NCBI RefSeq assembly: GCF_030347965.1 | Contig: NZ_JAQIBD010000004.1 | Location: 1 to 64,000 of the forward strand | Direction: 5' to 3' | Origin: Sulfurovum zhangzhouensis | GTDB taxonomy: Bacteria > Campylobacterota > Campylobacteria > Campylobacterales > Sulfurovaceae | Length of the DNA stretch: 64,000 nucleotides | Notes under the pieces: generated by a model | The model's input: the letters and a program-made list of their open reading frames with translations, nothing else | Databases searched by the model: none | What the model was told of the DNA's origin: nothing | Made by a program: the position numbers and the translations under genes | Shown here: piece after piece, positions 1-8,536 of the stretch | How the letters are laid out: the number at the start of each line of letters is the position of its first letter | How positions within the stretch are numbered: the first letter of the stretch is position 1

Positions 1-1341
1 AAGGAAGTGTCCACCGATACCGTCTTTCTTGAAGTAGATGCCACCCTCTTTAGCTGAAACATTCTGTACAATGTTGAATCCGTCAAATGTCGCGTGAGTT
101 GTTCCTGACATCTCGATCCCTGCATTACCTGATGTTGTAGAGATATTAAGATTTCTTACCGTTCCTGAGAAACCGTCATCGATATCGAAGTGGTCATCTG
201 TACATCCTGTAGCGGTAACGTTAGTAACGTTTACTGTACCACCCCATGCTTCCACACAGTCATCGTCTGAAAGGTCAACTCTGATGTCCTCTACTACTGT
301 ACCTGAACCTACACCTACCATTGAAAGACCGTTGATCTCTTTATCTACATCCATTGTGATACCTGAGTTAAGGATCTTCACATGTCTAAGGATACCTGAA
401 TTGTCTGCAAGATCTGTATCTCCAGGAACGAATGAAGGATCTACCTCATATGGAAGAACTTGCGGGTTACCTGCATTACCGATGATTGTTAGACCACCCC
501 ATTGTCCTACTGCCGGTGCTGCACCGTCAATCGCAACTTTTGTTGAAGTGAATGTAATAGGCTCTGCTGCTGTACCGTCTGCGATGATCTTACCGCCTTT
601 ATCTACGATCATATATGATGTCTGAGCACCTGTACCGTCAAATGCTGCAAGTGTAGTTCCCGGCTCGATTGTCAATGTCGCACCACTCTCTACAACTACA
701 AGACCGTCGATCAACCATAGTGTATCTTTTGTAAGTGTCACATTACCTGTAATACTGTTTGATAGTGTCTGTTGTGGTAATGATGCAGTGTCAACACCCA
801 AAATCGCCGTACCGGTAGCATGGTCAAAAGTATAGTGTGTATAATCATCACCTGTAATACTGTTAGCATTATTGATTGTAGCACCGTCTTTTACTACTTG
901 GAATGAACCAGGGTTTCCAGCAAGACCTTCATACACTTTATCACCTGTATCATAGTAAAGCATAAATGCGGCACCTTCAGGGATGATTGCTTTTTGAGTA
1001 TAGTAGAAGTTTACATCATAACAGTTTCCTGCCATTGTTGATGCACCCCCATTACCAGTTGCACCGTCTTTAAGTACAGGGAAACAGAGTTCTCCATTGT
1101 TGTATGTAGGGAAACTACTGAACTGGTCATCAATTTGTGTAAGGTCAGCTGCTTGAATCTGTCCTGCTTTATGTGTATATACTTTTGCTACTGATGGCAT
1201 TACCAATGCATATTGTGTTGCATCTGCACTATCATATGCTACATAAAAACTTGTATTTGTATAGTCTGTTGCATAAAGTGAACCACTTAATGCACATACC
1301 GCTGCAATTGAACTTGCTAATGACTTTGGTCTAAAAAACAT
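1..1341 (-). CDS. Exported beta-helix-like surface protein (3' end beyond window)
   Basis: The frame opens at an ATG at 1341 and stays open to the left edge (447 codons), so the C-terminus is missing. Residues 1 to about 25 form a signal peptide (basic start, hydrophobic core, small residues before TDY). From about residue 175 the sequence has short repetitive strands with LTIEPGT and WGGLTIIGNA motifs, typical of right-handed parallel beta-helix or passenger-like surface proteins. An AGGAG-type ribosome site lies just upstream, only 14 bp after the ancestral end of the Ig-repeat lipoprotein frame, so the two are probably one operon. The role is unknown; attachment or polymer binding is a guess. 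The compartment is inferred from the signal peptide. Confidence 0.75.
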   Translation of the reverse strand, partial: MFFRPKSLASSIAAVCALSGSLYATDYTNTSFYVAYDSADATQYALVMPSVAKVYTHKAGQIQAADLTQIDDQFSSFPTYNNGELCFPVLKDGATGNGGASTMAGNCYDVNFYYTQKAIIPEGAAFMLYYDTGDKVYEGLAGNPGSFQVVKDGATINNANSITGDDYTHYTFDHATGTAILGVDTASLPQQTLSNSITGNVTLTKDTLWLIDGLVVVESGATLTIEPGTTLAAFDGTGAQTSYMIVDKGGKIIADGTAAEPITFTSTKVAIDGAAPAVGQWGGLTIIGNAGNPQVLPYEVDPSFVPGDTDLADNSGILRHVKILNSGITMDVDKEINGLSMVGVGSGTVVEDIRVDLSDDDCVEAWGGTVNVTNVTATGCTDDHFDIDDGFSGTVRNLNISTTSGNAGIEMSGTTHATFDGFNIVQNVSAKEGGIYFKKDGIGGHFL

Positions 1342-1355
1342 TTCTATCTCCTTAT

Positions 1356-1952
1356 TTATAAAATAACGTCTTCACATTGACCCGTGATAGGGTTAACGTT
1401 CTGACACTGTGCCGCTTCTACGATAACTGTTCTGCTTGCGCTACCTGTATTTCCTGCGTTGTCCGTTGCTGTCCATGTGATCGTATATGTACCAGCAGTT
1501 GAAGTATCTACACTTCCTGACTGTACCGGAGTAAGTGTACCGTCTACATTGTCTGTTGCTGTCGCACCGGCATCGCTATAGCTTGAACCTACTGTGATCG
1601 TTACTGTAGCACTACCGTTTAATGTTACAACCGGTGCAGTTGTATCAACAACTACATCTTCACATTGACCCGTGATAGGGTTAACGTTCTGACACTGTGC
1701 CGCTTCTACGATAACTGTTCTGCTTGCGCTACCTGTATTTCCTGCGTTGTCCGTTGCTGTCCATGTGATCGTATATGTACCAGCAGTTGAAGTATCTACA
1801 CTTCCTGACTGTACCGGAGTAAGTGTACCGTCTACATTGTCTGTTGCTGTCGCACCGGCATCGCTATAGCTTGAACCTACTGTGATCGTTACTGTAGCAC
1901 TACCGTTTAATGTTACAACCGGTGCAGTTGTATCAGATGCAACTACGTCTTC
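1356..1952 (-). pseudogene. Detached 3' part of the Ig-repeat lipoprotein frame (two further repeats)
   Basis: Reading on from the TGA at 1953-1955 in the same frame gives two more complete Ig-like repeats, each ending in the same Cys-containing tail (AAQCQNVNPITGQ followed by CED), and then a TAA at 1356-1358. From 3230 to 1356 is exactly 625 codons with a single internal TGA. The two repeat units here are almost identical to each other at DNA level, with periods of 288 and 291 bp. No start codon with a ribosome site is visible inside. The simplest reading is a recent nonsense change (TGT to TGA) after repeat amplification. Stop readthrough, selenocysteine insertion or an assembly error are the alternatives. 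Confidence 0.7.
1373..1951 (-). repeat. Near-identical tandem repeat, two units of 288 and 291 bp
   Basis: The units start at 1373 and 1661, and a third, more diverged copy starts at 1952 inside the shortened lipoprotein gene. Units one and two look identical over almost their whole length; the second has a 3-bp difference near its end (codes Ala-Ser-Asp where the other has Val-Asp). Each unit codes one Ig-like domain plus a short Cys-containing linker. Such near-identity implies recent duplication or gene conversion, and the array may vary in copy number between strains. Confidence 0.85.
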
Positions 1953-3230
1953 TCATTGACCCGTGATAGGGTTAACGTTCTGACACTGTGCCGCTTCTAC
2001 GATAACTGTTCTGCTTGCGCTACCTGTATTTCCTGCGTTGTCCGTTGCTGTCCATGTAATCGTATAGGTACCAGCAGTTGAAGTATCTACACTTCCTGAC
2101 TGTACCGGAGTAAGTACACCATCAACATTATCCACTGCTGTCGCACCGGCATCAATATAGCTAGAACCTACTGTGATCGTTACTGTAGCACTACCGTTTA
2201 GTGTTACAACAGGTGGTGTTGTATCTACTGTTGTATCCTCAACTACGATCACTGTTCTGCTTGCACTGCCAACATTACCTGCGTTGTCTGTCGCTGTCCA
2301 TGTGATTGTATAACTACCAGGAGTTGATGTATCCACGCTTCCTGACTGTACTGGAGTAAGTACTCCATCTACATCATCTACTGCTGTCGCACCAGCATCA
2401 GTGTAACTCTCACCAACCTTGATCGTCACTGTAGCACTACCATTTAGTGTTACAACTGGTGCTGCAGTATCTGCAACAACAATAACTGTTCTACTTATAG
2501 TACCAGTGTTACCTGCCTGGTCTGTTGCTTTATATGTGATTATATATGTACCTGCTACTGCTGTATTAACAGTTCCTGTTTTTACCGGGTCCATTTTTCC
2601 ATCGAACTCATCGTAAGCAGTTGCACCAGCGTCCATGTATACATCACCAACGCTAATCGTAACTTGAGCATCACCCTGAAGTGTTACTACAGGTGATGAT
2701 GTATCTTGTGCAGCAAGGTGTGCTTTTGCTGTTGTTCTGTCTACCAGCGTAACATTTACATTATCAAGTAGTGCCTGTGCAAGACTTTCAAAAGTAGAAA
2801 GTGTTGGATCCAAGTCCTCAGTAATTGCATTTGCATATGATTCTACGATAGTAATTCTTTCACTGATATCACCATCATCATCCAAACTTTGTATCAACTG
2901 TGCAAGTCTTACTGCAGCAGTAGCGTCAGTTGGATAAAGCTTATATGGTGTGATAACCATATCCTCTACAAAGTCAACCGGTCCGATTGTCATCGCACCT
3001 ATTTGAAAAGATACTACATCGCCATAGTTACAATTAAATTGACCATTTGCATCAGTTACACCACTCTTACCTGATGTATCACATGAGTATCTTAGGTTTT
3101 CTACAGGTGCATCGATAAATGTACCAGTAGCACTGACTGTAGTACCACCACTTCCTCCACATGCGGAAAGGAGGAAAGCTGCAGATACAGAACACAGGGA
3201 TAAAGCTATCTTTGAGTATTTCATTGACAT
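1953..3230 (-). CDS. Lipoprotein with three Ig-like (DUF5011/HYR-type) repeats, truncated by TGA
   Basis: This 425-residue protein starts with a lipoprotein signal (LSAC, Cys24) and a glycine-rich linker. Residues about 36-85 form a small N-terminal domain (GTFIDAPV, GQFNC, FQIGAMTIGP) seen in bacterial surface lipoproteins. Three tandem Ig-like domains of about 75 residues follow from about 179, 258 and 340, each with PVVTL, DAGATA, GTYTITW-type strands and an SRTVIV end. The reading frame stops at a TGA at 1953-1955 where the next repeat copies have a Cys codon (TGT). After the TGA the frame remains open for 198 more codons. It is probably a surface adhesin or scaffold, inferred only from domain type. 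Confidence 0.8.
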   Translation of the reverse strand: MSMKYSKIALSLCSVSAAFLLSACGGSGGTTVSATGTFIDAPVENLRYSCDTSGKSGVTDANGQFNCNYGDVVSFQIGAMTIGPVDFVEDMVITPYKLYPTDATAAVRLAQLIQSLDDDGDISERITIVESYANAITEDLDPTLSTFESLAQALLDNVNVTLVDRTTAKAHLAAQDTSSPVVTLQGDAQVTISVGDVYMDAGATAYDEFDGKMDPVKTGTVNTAVAGTYIITYKATDQAGNTGTISRTVIVVADTAAPVVTLNGSATVTIKVGESYTDAGATAVDDVDGVLTPVQSGSVDTSTPGSYTITWTATDNAGNVGSASRTVIVVEDTTVDTTPPVVTLNGSATVTITVGSSYIDAGATAVDNVDGVLTPVQSGSVDTSTAGTYTITWTATDNAGNTGSASRTVIVEAAQCQNVNPITGQ

Positions 3231-3422
3231 TCCTTATTAAATTTGTGCCGTATCATAGATGAAATTAATAACAGTTTGGTAACATTCATTAGTCATTTGA
3301 TTACCATTTGATAACGTAGTGAAATCTAGTGTTGAAATATCGTGATAAATTGATAAGAAAAGCACATATCAAAAGATATGCATATATATTATGTAGTTAT
3401 TTTGAAAATATAAAAATGAGAC

Positions 3423-3442
3423 GAAGAGGGTTACTCCTCTTC
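3423..3442 (-). terminator. Hairpin overlapping the stop of the ankyrin gene
   Basis: A 7-bp GC-containing stem (GAAGAGG with CCTCTTC) spans the TAA at 3431-3433. On the minus strand it is followed by GTCTCATTTTTA, a weak U-rich tail. Probable intrinsic terminator. Confidence 0.5.
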
Positions 3443-3964
3443 AGGGTAGACGTTAAACTTCGCTCCATGTTCTGAGAGAAACTCAACCATCTTTTTTTGT
3501 CCTAGTTTTTTTGCATAATCTTTAGGTGCCATACCCGCTTTGTCAGAAGCATTGATATCAGCTCCGTTATCGATAAGTAGTTTCATCATATCAAGGTCAG
3601 AGAAACATGCTGCAAGCATTACAGGGGTAATACCGCTTCTTCTAGTCGTTATATTGAGGTCAAAGCCTTTATCGATACAGAACTGGATCACATCTTTGCG
3701 TTTAAACTTAATAGCCACATCAAGTGCTGAAATACCGTCGCTATCTCTTTCAAAAAGATCTGTACCGTTTTCAAGCAGTAATTCGATGAGCTCCAATGAT
3801 GCATACTTTCTTATCGCATAAAAAAGCGGACTGATCTCATCATAATCCTCCAGCTCATACTCTTCACCGATAATAATAGGCTTTGTGATATCCGTACCGC
3901 CTTTTATCAATGATTTTAATTTAGCGATAGAATCATTCTCTATAGCTTGTGTTACTTCATTCAT
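3431..3964 (-). CDS. Ankyrin-repeat protein
   Basis: A 177-residue soluble protein without a signal peptide. Four ankyrin-type repeats run from about residue 45 to 172, with the usual helix signatures (SPLFYAI, ISALDVAI, TPVMLAA, MAPKDYA) and loops with NGADINASDKAG spacing. Ankyrin repeats bind other proteins; the partner cannot be read from the sequence. It stands alone between the lipoprotein gene and a divergent small ORF, with its own hairpin terminator. Cytoplasmic location is inferred from the lack of an export signal. Confidence 0.85.
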   Translation of the reverse strand: MNEVTQAIENDSIAKLKSLIKGGTDITKPIIIGEEYELEDYDEISPLFYAIRKYASLELIELLLENGTDLFERDSDGISALDVAIKFKRKDVIQFCIDKGFDLNITTRRSGITPVMLAACFSDLDMMKLLIDNGADINASDKAGMAPKDYAKKLGQKKMVEFLSEHGAKFNVYPEEE

Positions 3965-4059
3965 ATCATCTATCCTTGTTTGTTATCATCTGGTAACTTT
4001 ATTCATATATTATTGCAGAATCTCAACTAGATAAATCCAATTCATAAAAAGGAAAAGAG

Positions 4060-4188
4060 ATGAAAATAAGTAAAACACTTAAAAAAGTAATTAAAACTGA
4101 AGGAAAAAGTTCACCAGTATCAAGAAAGATCATTGCGCTTAGATCATCTAAAGAGTTCAACTATCTTATCGATACCGTAAAGCCCTAA
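4060..4188 (+). CDS. Small basic protein of 42 residues
   Basis: ATG at 4060 follows AAAAGGAAAAGAG, a reasonable ribosome site, and the frame closes at TAA 4186-4188. The product is Lys/Ser rich (starts MKISKTLKKVIK, ends YLIDTVKP) and has no signal peptide or cysteines. It is divergent from the ankyrin gene and convergent with the ybaB gene. I do not recognise it. Real coding is supported by the ribosome site and by its filling most of the gap, but not by homology. Confidence 0.45.
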   Translation: MKISKTLKKVIKTEGKSSPVSRKIIALRSSKEFNYLIDTVKP

Positions 4189-4193
4189 TCAAC

Positions 4194-4508
4194 TTACTTT
4201 GAACCAAAAGGGTTCATTCCACCCATTATCCCCATTGCTTGGGATTTCTTGTTATCTTCCACCATCTTATTGACATCGTTTATTGCCGATATCAACAATA
4301 TCTGTAAAGACTCTTTATCTTCTAACAGAGAATCATCAATCGTAATATCTATGATCTCACCTGCACCATTGGCAGTCACTGTAAGCATACCACCACCTGC
4401 TTTTGCAGTGAACTCAACGTTCTTTGCCTGTTCCTGGATCTCTTTGGCCTTTTCCTGGATCTGCTCCATCATTTTGCCCATATCACCGAAGTTTAAACCC
4501 TCAAACAT
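4194..4508 (-). CDS. YbaB/EbfC-family nucleoid-associated protein
   Basis: A 104-residue protein matching the YbaB/EbfC family in length and layout: an N-terminal helix rich in Met, Gln and Lys (MGKMMEQIQEKAKEIQ), a central strand segment (GGGMLTVTANGAGEIIDI) and a C-terminal helix (AINDVNKMVEDNKK). Family members form dimers that bind DNA as nucleoid-associated proteins. It starts directly after the panD stop, so the two are probably co-transcribed from the promoter upstream of panD. The usual partners dnaX and recR are not adjacent here. Confidence 0.9.
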   Translation of the reverse strand: MFEGLNFGDMGKMMEQIQEKAKEIQEQAKNVEFTAKAGGGMLTVTANGAGEIIDITIDDSLLEDKESLQILLISAINDVNKMVEDNKKSQAMGIMGGMNPFGSK

Positions 4509-4877
4509 TTATTCAAGTCCTTCAAACTCTTGAGCGATACTGTTATCATCTTCCAAGATTACAATCTTTGGTTTAAATGTATCCGCTTCTTCTTCTGTCA
4601 TTGTTGCATAAGCAATAATGATGATCTTGTCACCTTTTTGTACTTTTCTTGCTGCTGCACCGTTCAGACAGATATCTCTTTCCCCTCTTTCGCCAGGGAT
4701 GATATACGTTGAGAAACGCTCTCCGTTATTATTGTTCACGATATCGACCTTCTGACCGACACGCATATTGGCCGCTTCCAAAAGATCACGGTCGATTGTA
4801 ATAGAACCTACATAGTTCAGATTCGCATCAGTTACCGTTGCTCTGTGAATCTTACTGTAAAACATTGTAATGTTCAT
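4509..4877 (-). CDS. panD: Aspartate 1-decarboxylase
   Basis: This makes beta-alanine from L-aspartate for pantothenate and CoA synthesis. The 122-residue product has the family start ([17 protein letters not shown]) with the self-cleavage pair Gly24-Ser25 at the canonical position, which confirms the start codon; Ser25 becomes the catalytic pyruvoyl group. The conserved [13 protein letters not shown] and [11 protein letters not shown] segments are present. A TATAAT box lies about 35 bp upstream. It is followed at once by the ybaB-like gene. Confidence 0.96.
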   Translation of the reverse strand: MNITMFYSKIHRATVTDANLNYVGSITIDRDLLEAANMRVGQKVDIVNNNNGERFSTYIIPGERGERDICLNGAAARKVQKGDKIIIIAYATMTEEEADTFKPKIVILEDDNSIAQEFEGLE

Positions 4878-4910
4878 ACGCTTTCCTATTTAACTATAAA
4901 AATTGTTGGA

Positions 4911-4916
4911 ATTATA
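4911..4916 (-). promoter_or_regulatory. -10 box of the panD promoter
   Basis: TATAAT on the minus strand within GGTATAATTCC, about 35 bp before the panD start. No clear -35 hexamer, as is common in Campylobacterota. Confidence 0.6.
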
Positions 4917-5009
4917 CCAAAATACTTCATCGCTTTCTATTATACTGAAAATTGTGAGGAAATAATGAGGCATCGCAGACAGAGTGTCCGCGAAACAAAT
5001 TTAAAAGAT

Positions 5010-5387
5010 TTATCTAGCGACTGCTGCTGGTGAGATCGGCTCTCCCCACATCGCTTCATCGATCACATACTCAGATACTACATTGCCTCCGATGATATGC
5101 TCATCAATGATTCTTTCGATCTTCTCTTTAGTCAAACCTACATACATTGTATGTCCTGGTTCTACAAGCATTACAGGACCTTGTTGACAACGGTTTAGAC
5201 AACCAGTCTGGATCGGTTGCACTGTTGCGATAATTCCCTTTTGCATCAATGTTTGAGCAAGATGCTGAAAAAGCTGTTGAGACTCAGGGTCATTTTGTTT
5301 TACACAACTTGGTTTTGGCATTCCCGGAGGTGCAGATTGCTGACATTTAAACATATAAAACGCTGGTTGTGGTATACCTGGCATCAT
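5010..5387 (-). CDS. (2Fe-2S) ferredoxin, thioredoxin-like fold
   Basis: A 125-residue protein with four cysteines set as in NuoE/Shethna-type thioredoxin-like ferredoxins: Cys14 (FKCQQ) and Cys28 (KPSC) in the N-terminal half, then the GCLNRCQQGP pair and a PVMLVEPG strand. This arrangement binds a [2Fe-2S] cluster for electron transfer. There is no signal peptide, so it is cytoplasmic. The electron partner is not indicated by neighbours: panD lies downstream behind its own promoter, and a divergent exported-protein operon lies upstream. Confidence 0.82.
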   Translation of the reverse strand: MMPGIPQPAFYMFKCQQSAPPGMPKPSCVKQNDPESQQLFQHLAQTLMQKGIIATVQPIQTGCLNRCQQGPVMLVEPGHTMYVGLTKEKIERIIDEHIIGGNVVSEYVIDEAMWGEPISPAAVAR

Positions 5388-5712
5388 AATTCATCCTTTA
5401 ATGATTTTATTTAAGAGTATTTTACTCCTATTTACTTAATTCAAGATTAGATGTTTCCCAAAAAGTAAAATATTACATATACTTCGTTCAACTTACAGCT
5501 AGATGCATAAAAGGTTCCAATGAGAATTTTTCTCTCTATATTTTCGCTATTTTTTCATAGAATGTACAACTAAATCTGAATCAATGTCTCAAAAAACCTA
5601 TACGTGTTTTCAGACTATTGTTTAGATAAAATACTTAATTGCATCCTATCTAGAAAGTGGAAGTAACACTTGATTAACAAAACTTTTATATAGTTATGCA
5701 TAAGGAGCACTG
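5388..5712. other. Intergenic region between divergent genes
   Basis: About 325 bp of AT-rich DNA between the ferredoxin gene and the 5713 operon. It must carry both promoters. Several AT-rich -10-like strings occur, but none is clear enough to assign. No repeat, RNA gene or extra coding frame was seen. Confidence 0.5.
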
Positions 5713-6069
5713 ATGCAATATATTTTTATTTCTTTAATCATACTTTTTTTCTCTAGCCATACACTTTTTGCAGAGGAGGCACCACAGCCATCAACGGATA
5801 TCCAAAAACTGGTTTCCCAGATCAAAAAGGCCCCGCCTTCCGAAAAAAGGGCATTGATGAATCAACTTAAAATTAAACTAAGAAAGATGAATGAAAAAAC
5901 CCGAAAAGAGGTGATGTCTAATCTGAAAAGTTCTTTTGCCCATAACGGCCAAAGTGTGCAAACACCTCAGGGTGCACAAAGTACTTCTCCAACGCAAGGA
6001 ACACAGATGATGCAAAGTACTCCGCCAAGGCCAATGCCACAAATGCAGCAACCGGGTGGAGCTCGATAA
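5713..6069 (+). CDS. Small exported protein, first gene of a two-component operon
   Basis: A 118-residue protein with a signal peptide (hydrophobic core 3-17, cut near Ala-Glu at about 20). The mature part has a charged helical stretch (KALMNQLKIKLRKMN-like, residues about 30-68) followed by a Gln/Pro/Thr-rich low-complexity tail. ATG follows TAAGGAGCACTG, a good ribosome site. Its TAA overlaps the ATG of the next gene (TAATG). Small periplasmic helical proteins next to sensor kinases can act as stress sensors, as CpxP does; that is only an analogy here. I do not recognise the family. Confidence 0.7.
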   Translation: MQYIFISLIILFFSSHTLFAEEAPQPSTDIQKLVSQIKKAPPSEKRALMNQLKIKLRKMNEKTRKEVMSNLKSSFAHNGQSVQTPQGAQSTSPTQGTQMMQSTPPRPMPQMQQPGGAR

Positions 6070-6902
6070 TGTTCATTAAACTGTTAAGTACTCTTTTTTT
6101 ATTTTCCTCCCTTTCATTTGCCTACCAAGATAGTGACATTGATGGGGTTGAGGATAAAGATGACAAGTGTCCTAATTCTTCATTTGAAGAAGTTGTAGAT
6201 GAAAAAGGGTGTGCTCCCAGCCAACATTACCTTGGAGCTTTGACACTTATAGTGGGGAGCGATATCAGTGTTGACAAACAGTCACATACAACAAGCAATT
6301 TTAACTTTTTTGCAAATTACAGGTACAACAACTGGGATATCAGCCTTTCCAATGCAAACAATGCAGCCTCTACCTCATCCAATAATATCTCTACTGATTA
6401 TGGAGATATCTATCTAAGTACCGGTTATTATCTTGAAAATACAAAATTTATAGCAAAGCTAAGTTTAGGAACAAAACTTGCCACTGCCAATGAAGATACA
6501 AATACAGGATTAAAATACGGTAATGCCTATGAAGATACAGACACAGGCGAAAATGATCTCTTTACGTCGCTCTACTTAAACTATAGAATCACACAAAGAC
6601 AAAATCTCTATCTAGACTATAGGTATACGATCAGTGGAGACAGTCAAGATATGAGCTATAAGGATTTTATTACCTATTCTATTGGCAGTGGATATGCACT
6701 CACTCCGAAATGGTACAGTGCATTCTCTTATGATTATTCCGGATCACCCTATCCCAATACCCAGCCTTACAAAGCAATTTCATGGTTTAACAGCTATACA
6801 TTGACAAAACATTTGTTTGCTATAATAAACTACGCCCATGGGTTAAATGATATTTCTCCAAATCATACGGTATCCGTAAAACTAGGAGTACATTTTGAAT
6901 AA
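6069..6902 (+). CDS. Outer-membrane beta-barrel protein with one TSP3-like calcium motif
   Basis: The 277-residue product has a signal peptide (1-18), then a thrombospondin type-3-like acidic motif (DSDIDGVEDKDDKCP, with Cys34 and Cys48) as found before OmpA-type domains. From about 55 to the end it shows alternating aromatic strands and finishes in VSVKLGVHFE, with a terminal-strand pattern suiting outer-membrane insertion. It overlaps the upstream gene by 1 nt and the response regulator by 8 nt, so the four genes are translationally coupled. The function is unknown; it may be the output or the input of the two-component system. Confidence 0.75.
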   Translation: MFIKLLSTLFLFSSLSFAYQDSDIDGVEDKDDKCPNSSFEEVVDEKGCAPSQHYLGALTLIVGSDISVDKQSHTTSNFNFFANYRYNNWDISLSNANNAASTSSNNISTDYGDIYLSTGYYLENTKFIAKLSLGTKLATANEDTNTGLKYGNAYEDTDTGENDLFTSLYLNYRITQRQNLYLDYRYTISGDSQDMSYKDFITYSIGSGYALTPKWYSAFSYDYSGSPYPNTQPYKAISWFNSYTLTKHLFAIINYAHGLNDISPNHTVSVKLGVHFE

Positions 6903-7524
6903 AATACTACTTCTTGAAGATGACCCGAATCTTGCTAAATCCCTCATAAGGTTCCTTACGCATGAGAACTACTCCGTTGACTGGGCAAAAGACGGGGAAG
7001 AAGCACTTGATCTGACGTATGAAAACAAATACAGTCTTTACCTCTTAGATATCAATGTCCCGCTTATCAATGGAGTTGACCTACTCACCTCTCTAAGAGA
7101 AGCTGAAGATTTTACACCAACAATCATTATCAGTGCTTTGATAGATGTGAACTCAGTTACCAAAGGCTTTATAGCCGGAGCAGATGATTATGTTAAAAAA
7201 CCTTTTGATCCCGACGAACTGCTGGTACGGATCAAAGCAAAAACTGCATCCCTCAGAGAAAAACTAAAGGTTGGTGACCTGGAAGCTGATCTTGTTACAG
7301 AAGAACTCTTTAATCATTCCCAACCTTTATATTTAGGAGATGTACAAAAAAATATTCTGCTTTCTCTGATGAAAAACCATCCAAATCCAGTTACCAAAGA
7401 GGAGTTGATGCTATTTTTGGAAAAACCAAACGATCTTGCCTTGAGAGTCAACATAACAAAACTTAAAAAAAATCTTGGAATAAATATTCAAAATATTAGA
7501 GGAGTCGGTTATAAAGTTATCTGA
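6895..7524 (+). CDS. OmpR-type response regulator
   Basis: A 209-residue regulator starting at TTG 6895 behind ACTAGGAG. The receiver domain (1 to about 118) has the acidic pair Asp9-Asp10, phospho-acceptor Asp52 (LLDINVP) and the KPF lysine near 102. A winged-helix DNA-binding domain follows (about 130-209), slightly short, ending with the family motif IRGVGYKVI. It is co-translated with the barrel protein and the kinase. Targets may include its own operon and the lipoprotein gene downstream; this is inferred from position only. Confidence 0.93.
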   Translation: MNKILLLEDDPNLAKSLIRFLTHENYSVDWAKDGEEALDLTYENKYSLYLLDINVPLINGVDLLTSLREAEDFTPTIIISALIDVNSVTKGFIAGADDYVKKPFDPDELLVRIKAKTASLREKLKVGDLEADLVTEELFNHSQPLYLGDVQKNILLSLMKNHPNPVTKEELMLFLEKPNDLALRVNITKLKKNLGINIQNIRGVGYKVI

Positions 7525-7579
7525 AAAAGAATCACTTATCAAGAGTTTCACACTCTTTTTCATTGTCATTGAGCTCTTT

Positions 7580-8536
7580 TTGACAGTTATTTTTTATAAT
7601 TACTACAAAGTGGAAGAAGAGCACCTAAGTGAACATATTTTTTTGGAGATGAAAAATTACAGTTTCTTTTTCGAAGATAACCGTTTTGATATTGACATCG
7701 TTCCTCAGACTAAAGCACATAAGTTTTATGAACTGAATTTTGATAAAGATACACTTTACATTTTAGTACCCCTTTTAGAGGATAAAGAAAATGTTTTAAA
7801 GATCTTTTATCCATTGCGATCCTATAAAATCCTTTTACAAGAAACCAAACAAACGATATTGTGGCAGTTTTTATTTCTGACATTAATTGCATTTTTTATC
7901 TCACTGCTTTTTTCTTACTACTCAATTAACCCTCTACGCAAATCTTTAACGATCCTAGAAGAGTTCATTAAAGATATTATTCACGACCTCAATACCCCCA
8001 TTACCTCTATTCTCATTAATCTTAAAATGATGGATTCCAAAGATGAAGAGGTAGAAAGTATTGCACAAAGTGCAAAAGCTATCTCCATGCTTCATAAAAA
8101 TCTGGATAGCTACTTAAAAGATATGCAATTTCAAAAAAATAGATTTTCGCTCAAAGAAGTAATTGATGAACAAACCGCTTTTTTTTCATCTATCTATAAC
8201 TATCTTGATTGGAAGGTTGATGTAGAAGATACTACTATCTACTCGGACAAACATGCATTCAGCAGGATTATCTATAATCTACTCAGTAATGCCTGTAAAT
8301 ATAATACTTCCCACGGCTTTGTGAAGATCATTGCTCAAGAACATCAACTGAGTATTTCAAACAGCAGTCACGGTATTCATAATCCATCTAAGATTTTTGA
8401 CAGGTTTTATAAAGAAAGTGATCGTGGGCTTGGTATAGGACTTCATATTGTAGATAAACTCTGTAAAGAGCTTGGGATAGAAAAAAAACTTGAGGTTGAC
8501 CATAACAATACAGTGACCATTCATCTGTATTTTTAA
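7580..8536 (+). CDS. Sensor histidine kinase (start uncertain)
   Basis: The coordinates use the first canonical start, TTG 7580, but that codon lies inside the first membrane helix. The open frame extends upstream to 7484 with no ATG, GTG or TTG. A GAGGAG site at 7499-7504 points to ATA 7511, which would give 341 residues and a whole first helix (SFTLFFIVIELF). From the TTG: periplasmic loop to about 90, second helix about 95-115, HisKA motif HDLNTP, N-box NLLSNACKYN and a G-box GLGIGLHIVDKL near the C-terminus. It is the partner of the regulator encoded directly upstream. The signal sensed is unknown. Confidence 0.85.
   Translation: MTVIFYNYYKVEEEHLSEHIFLEMKNYSFFFEDNRFDIDIVPQTKAHKFYELNFDKDTLYILVPLLEDKENVLKIFYPLRSYKILLQETKQTILWQFLFLTLIAFFISLLFSYYSINPLRKSLTILEEFIKDIIHDLNTPITSILINLKMMDSKDEEVESIAQSAKAISMLHKNLDSYLKDMQFQKNRFSLKEVIDEQTAFFSSIYNYLDWKVDVEDTTIYSDKHAFSRIIYNLLSNACKYNTSHGFVKIIAQEHQLSISNSSHGIHNPSKIFDRFYKESDRGLGIGLHIVDKLCKELGIEKKLEVDHNNTVTIHLYF

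Noticed and set aside
1353-1955. Genetic code in which TGA is read as an amino acid
   Set aside because: Many complete genes in the window end in TGA at normal positions (for example the response regulator at 7524), so TGA is a stop codon; the two interruptions are local.
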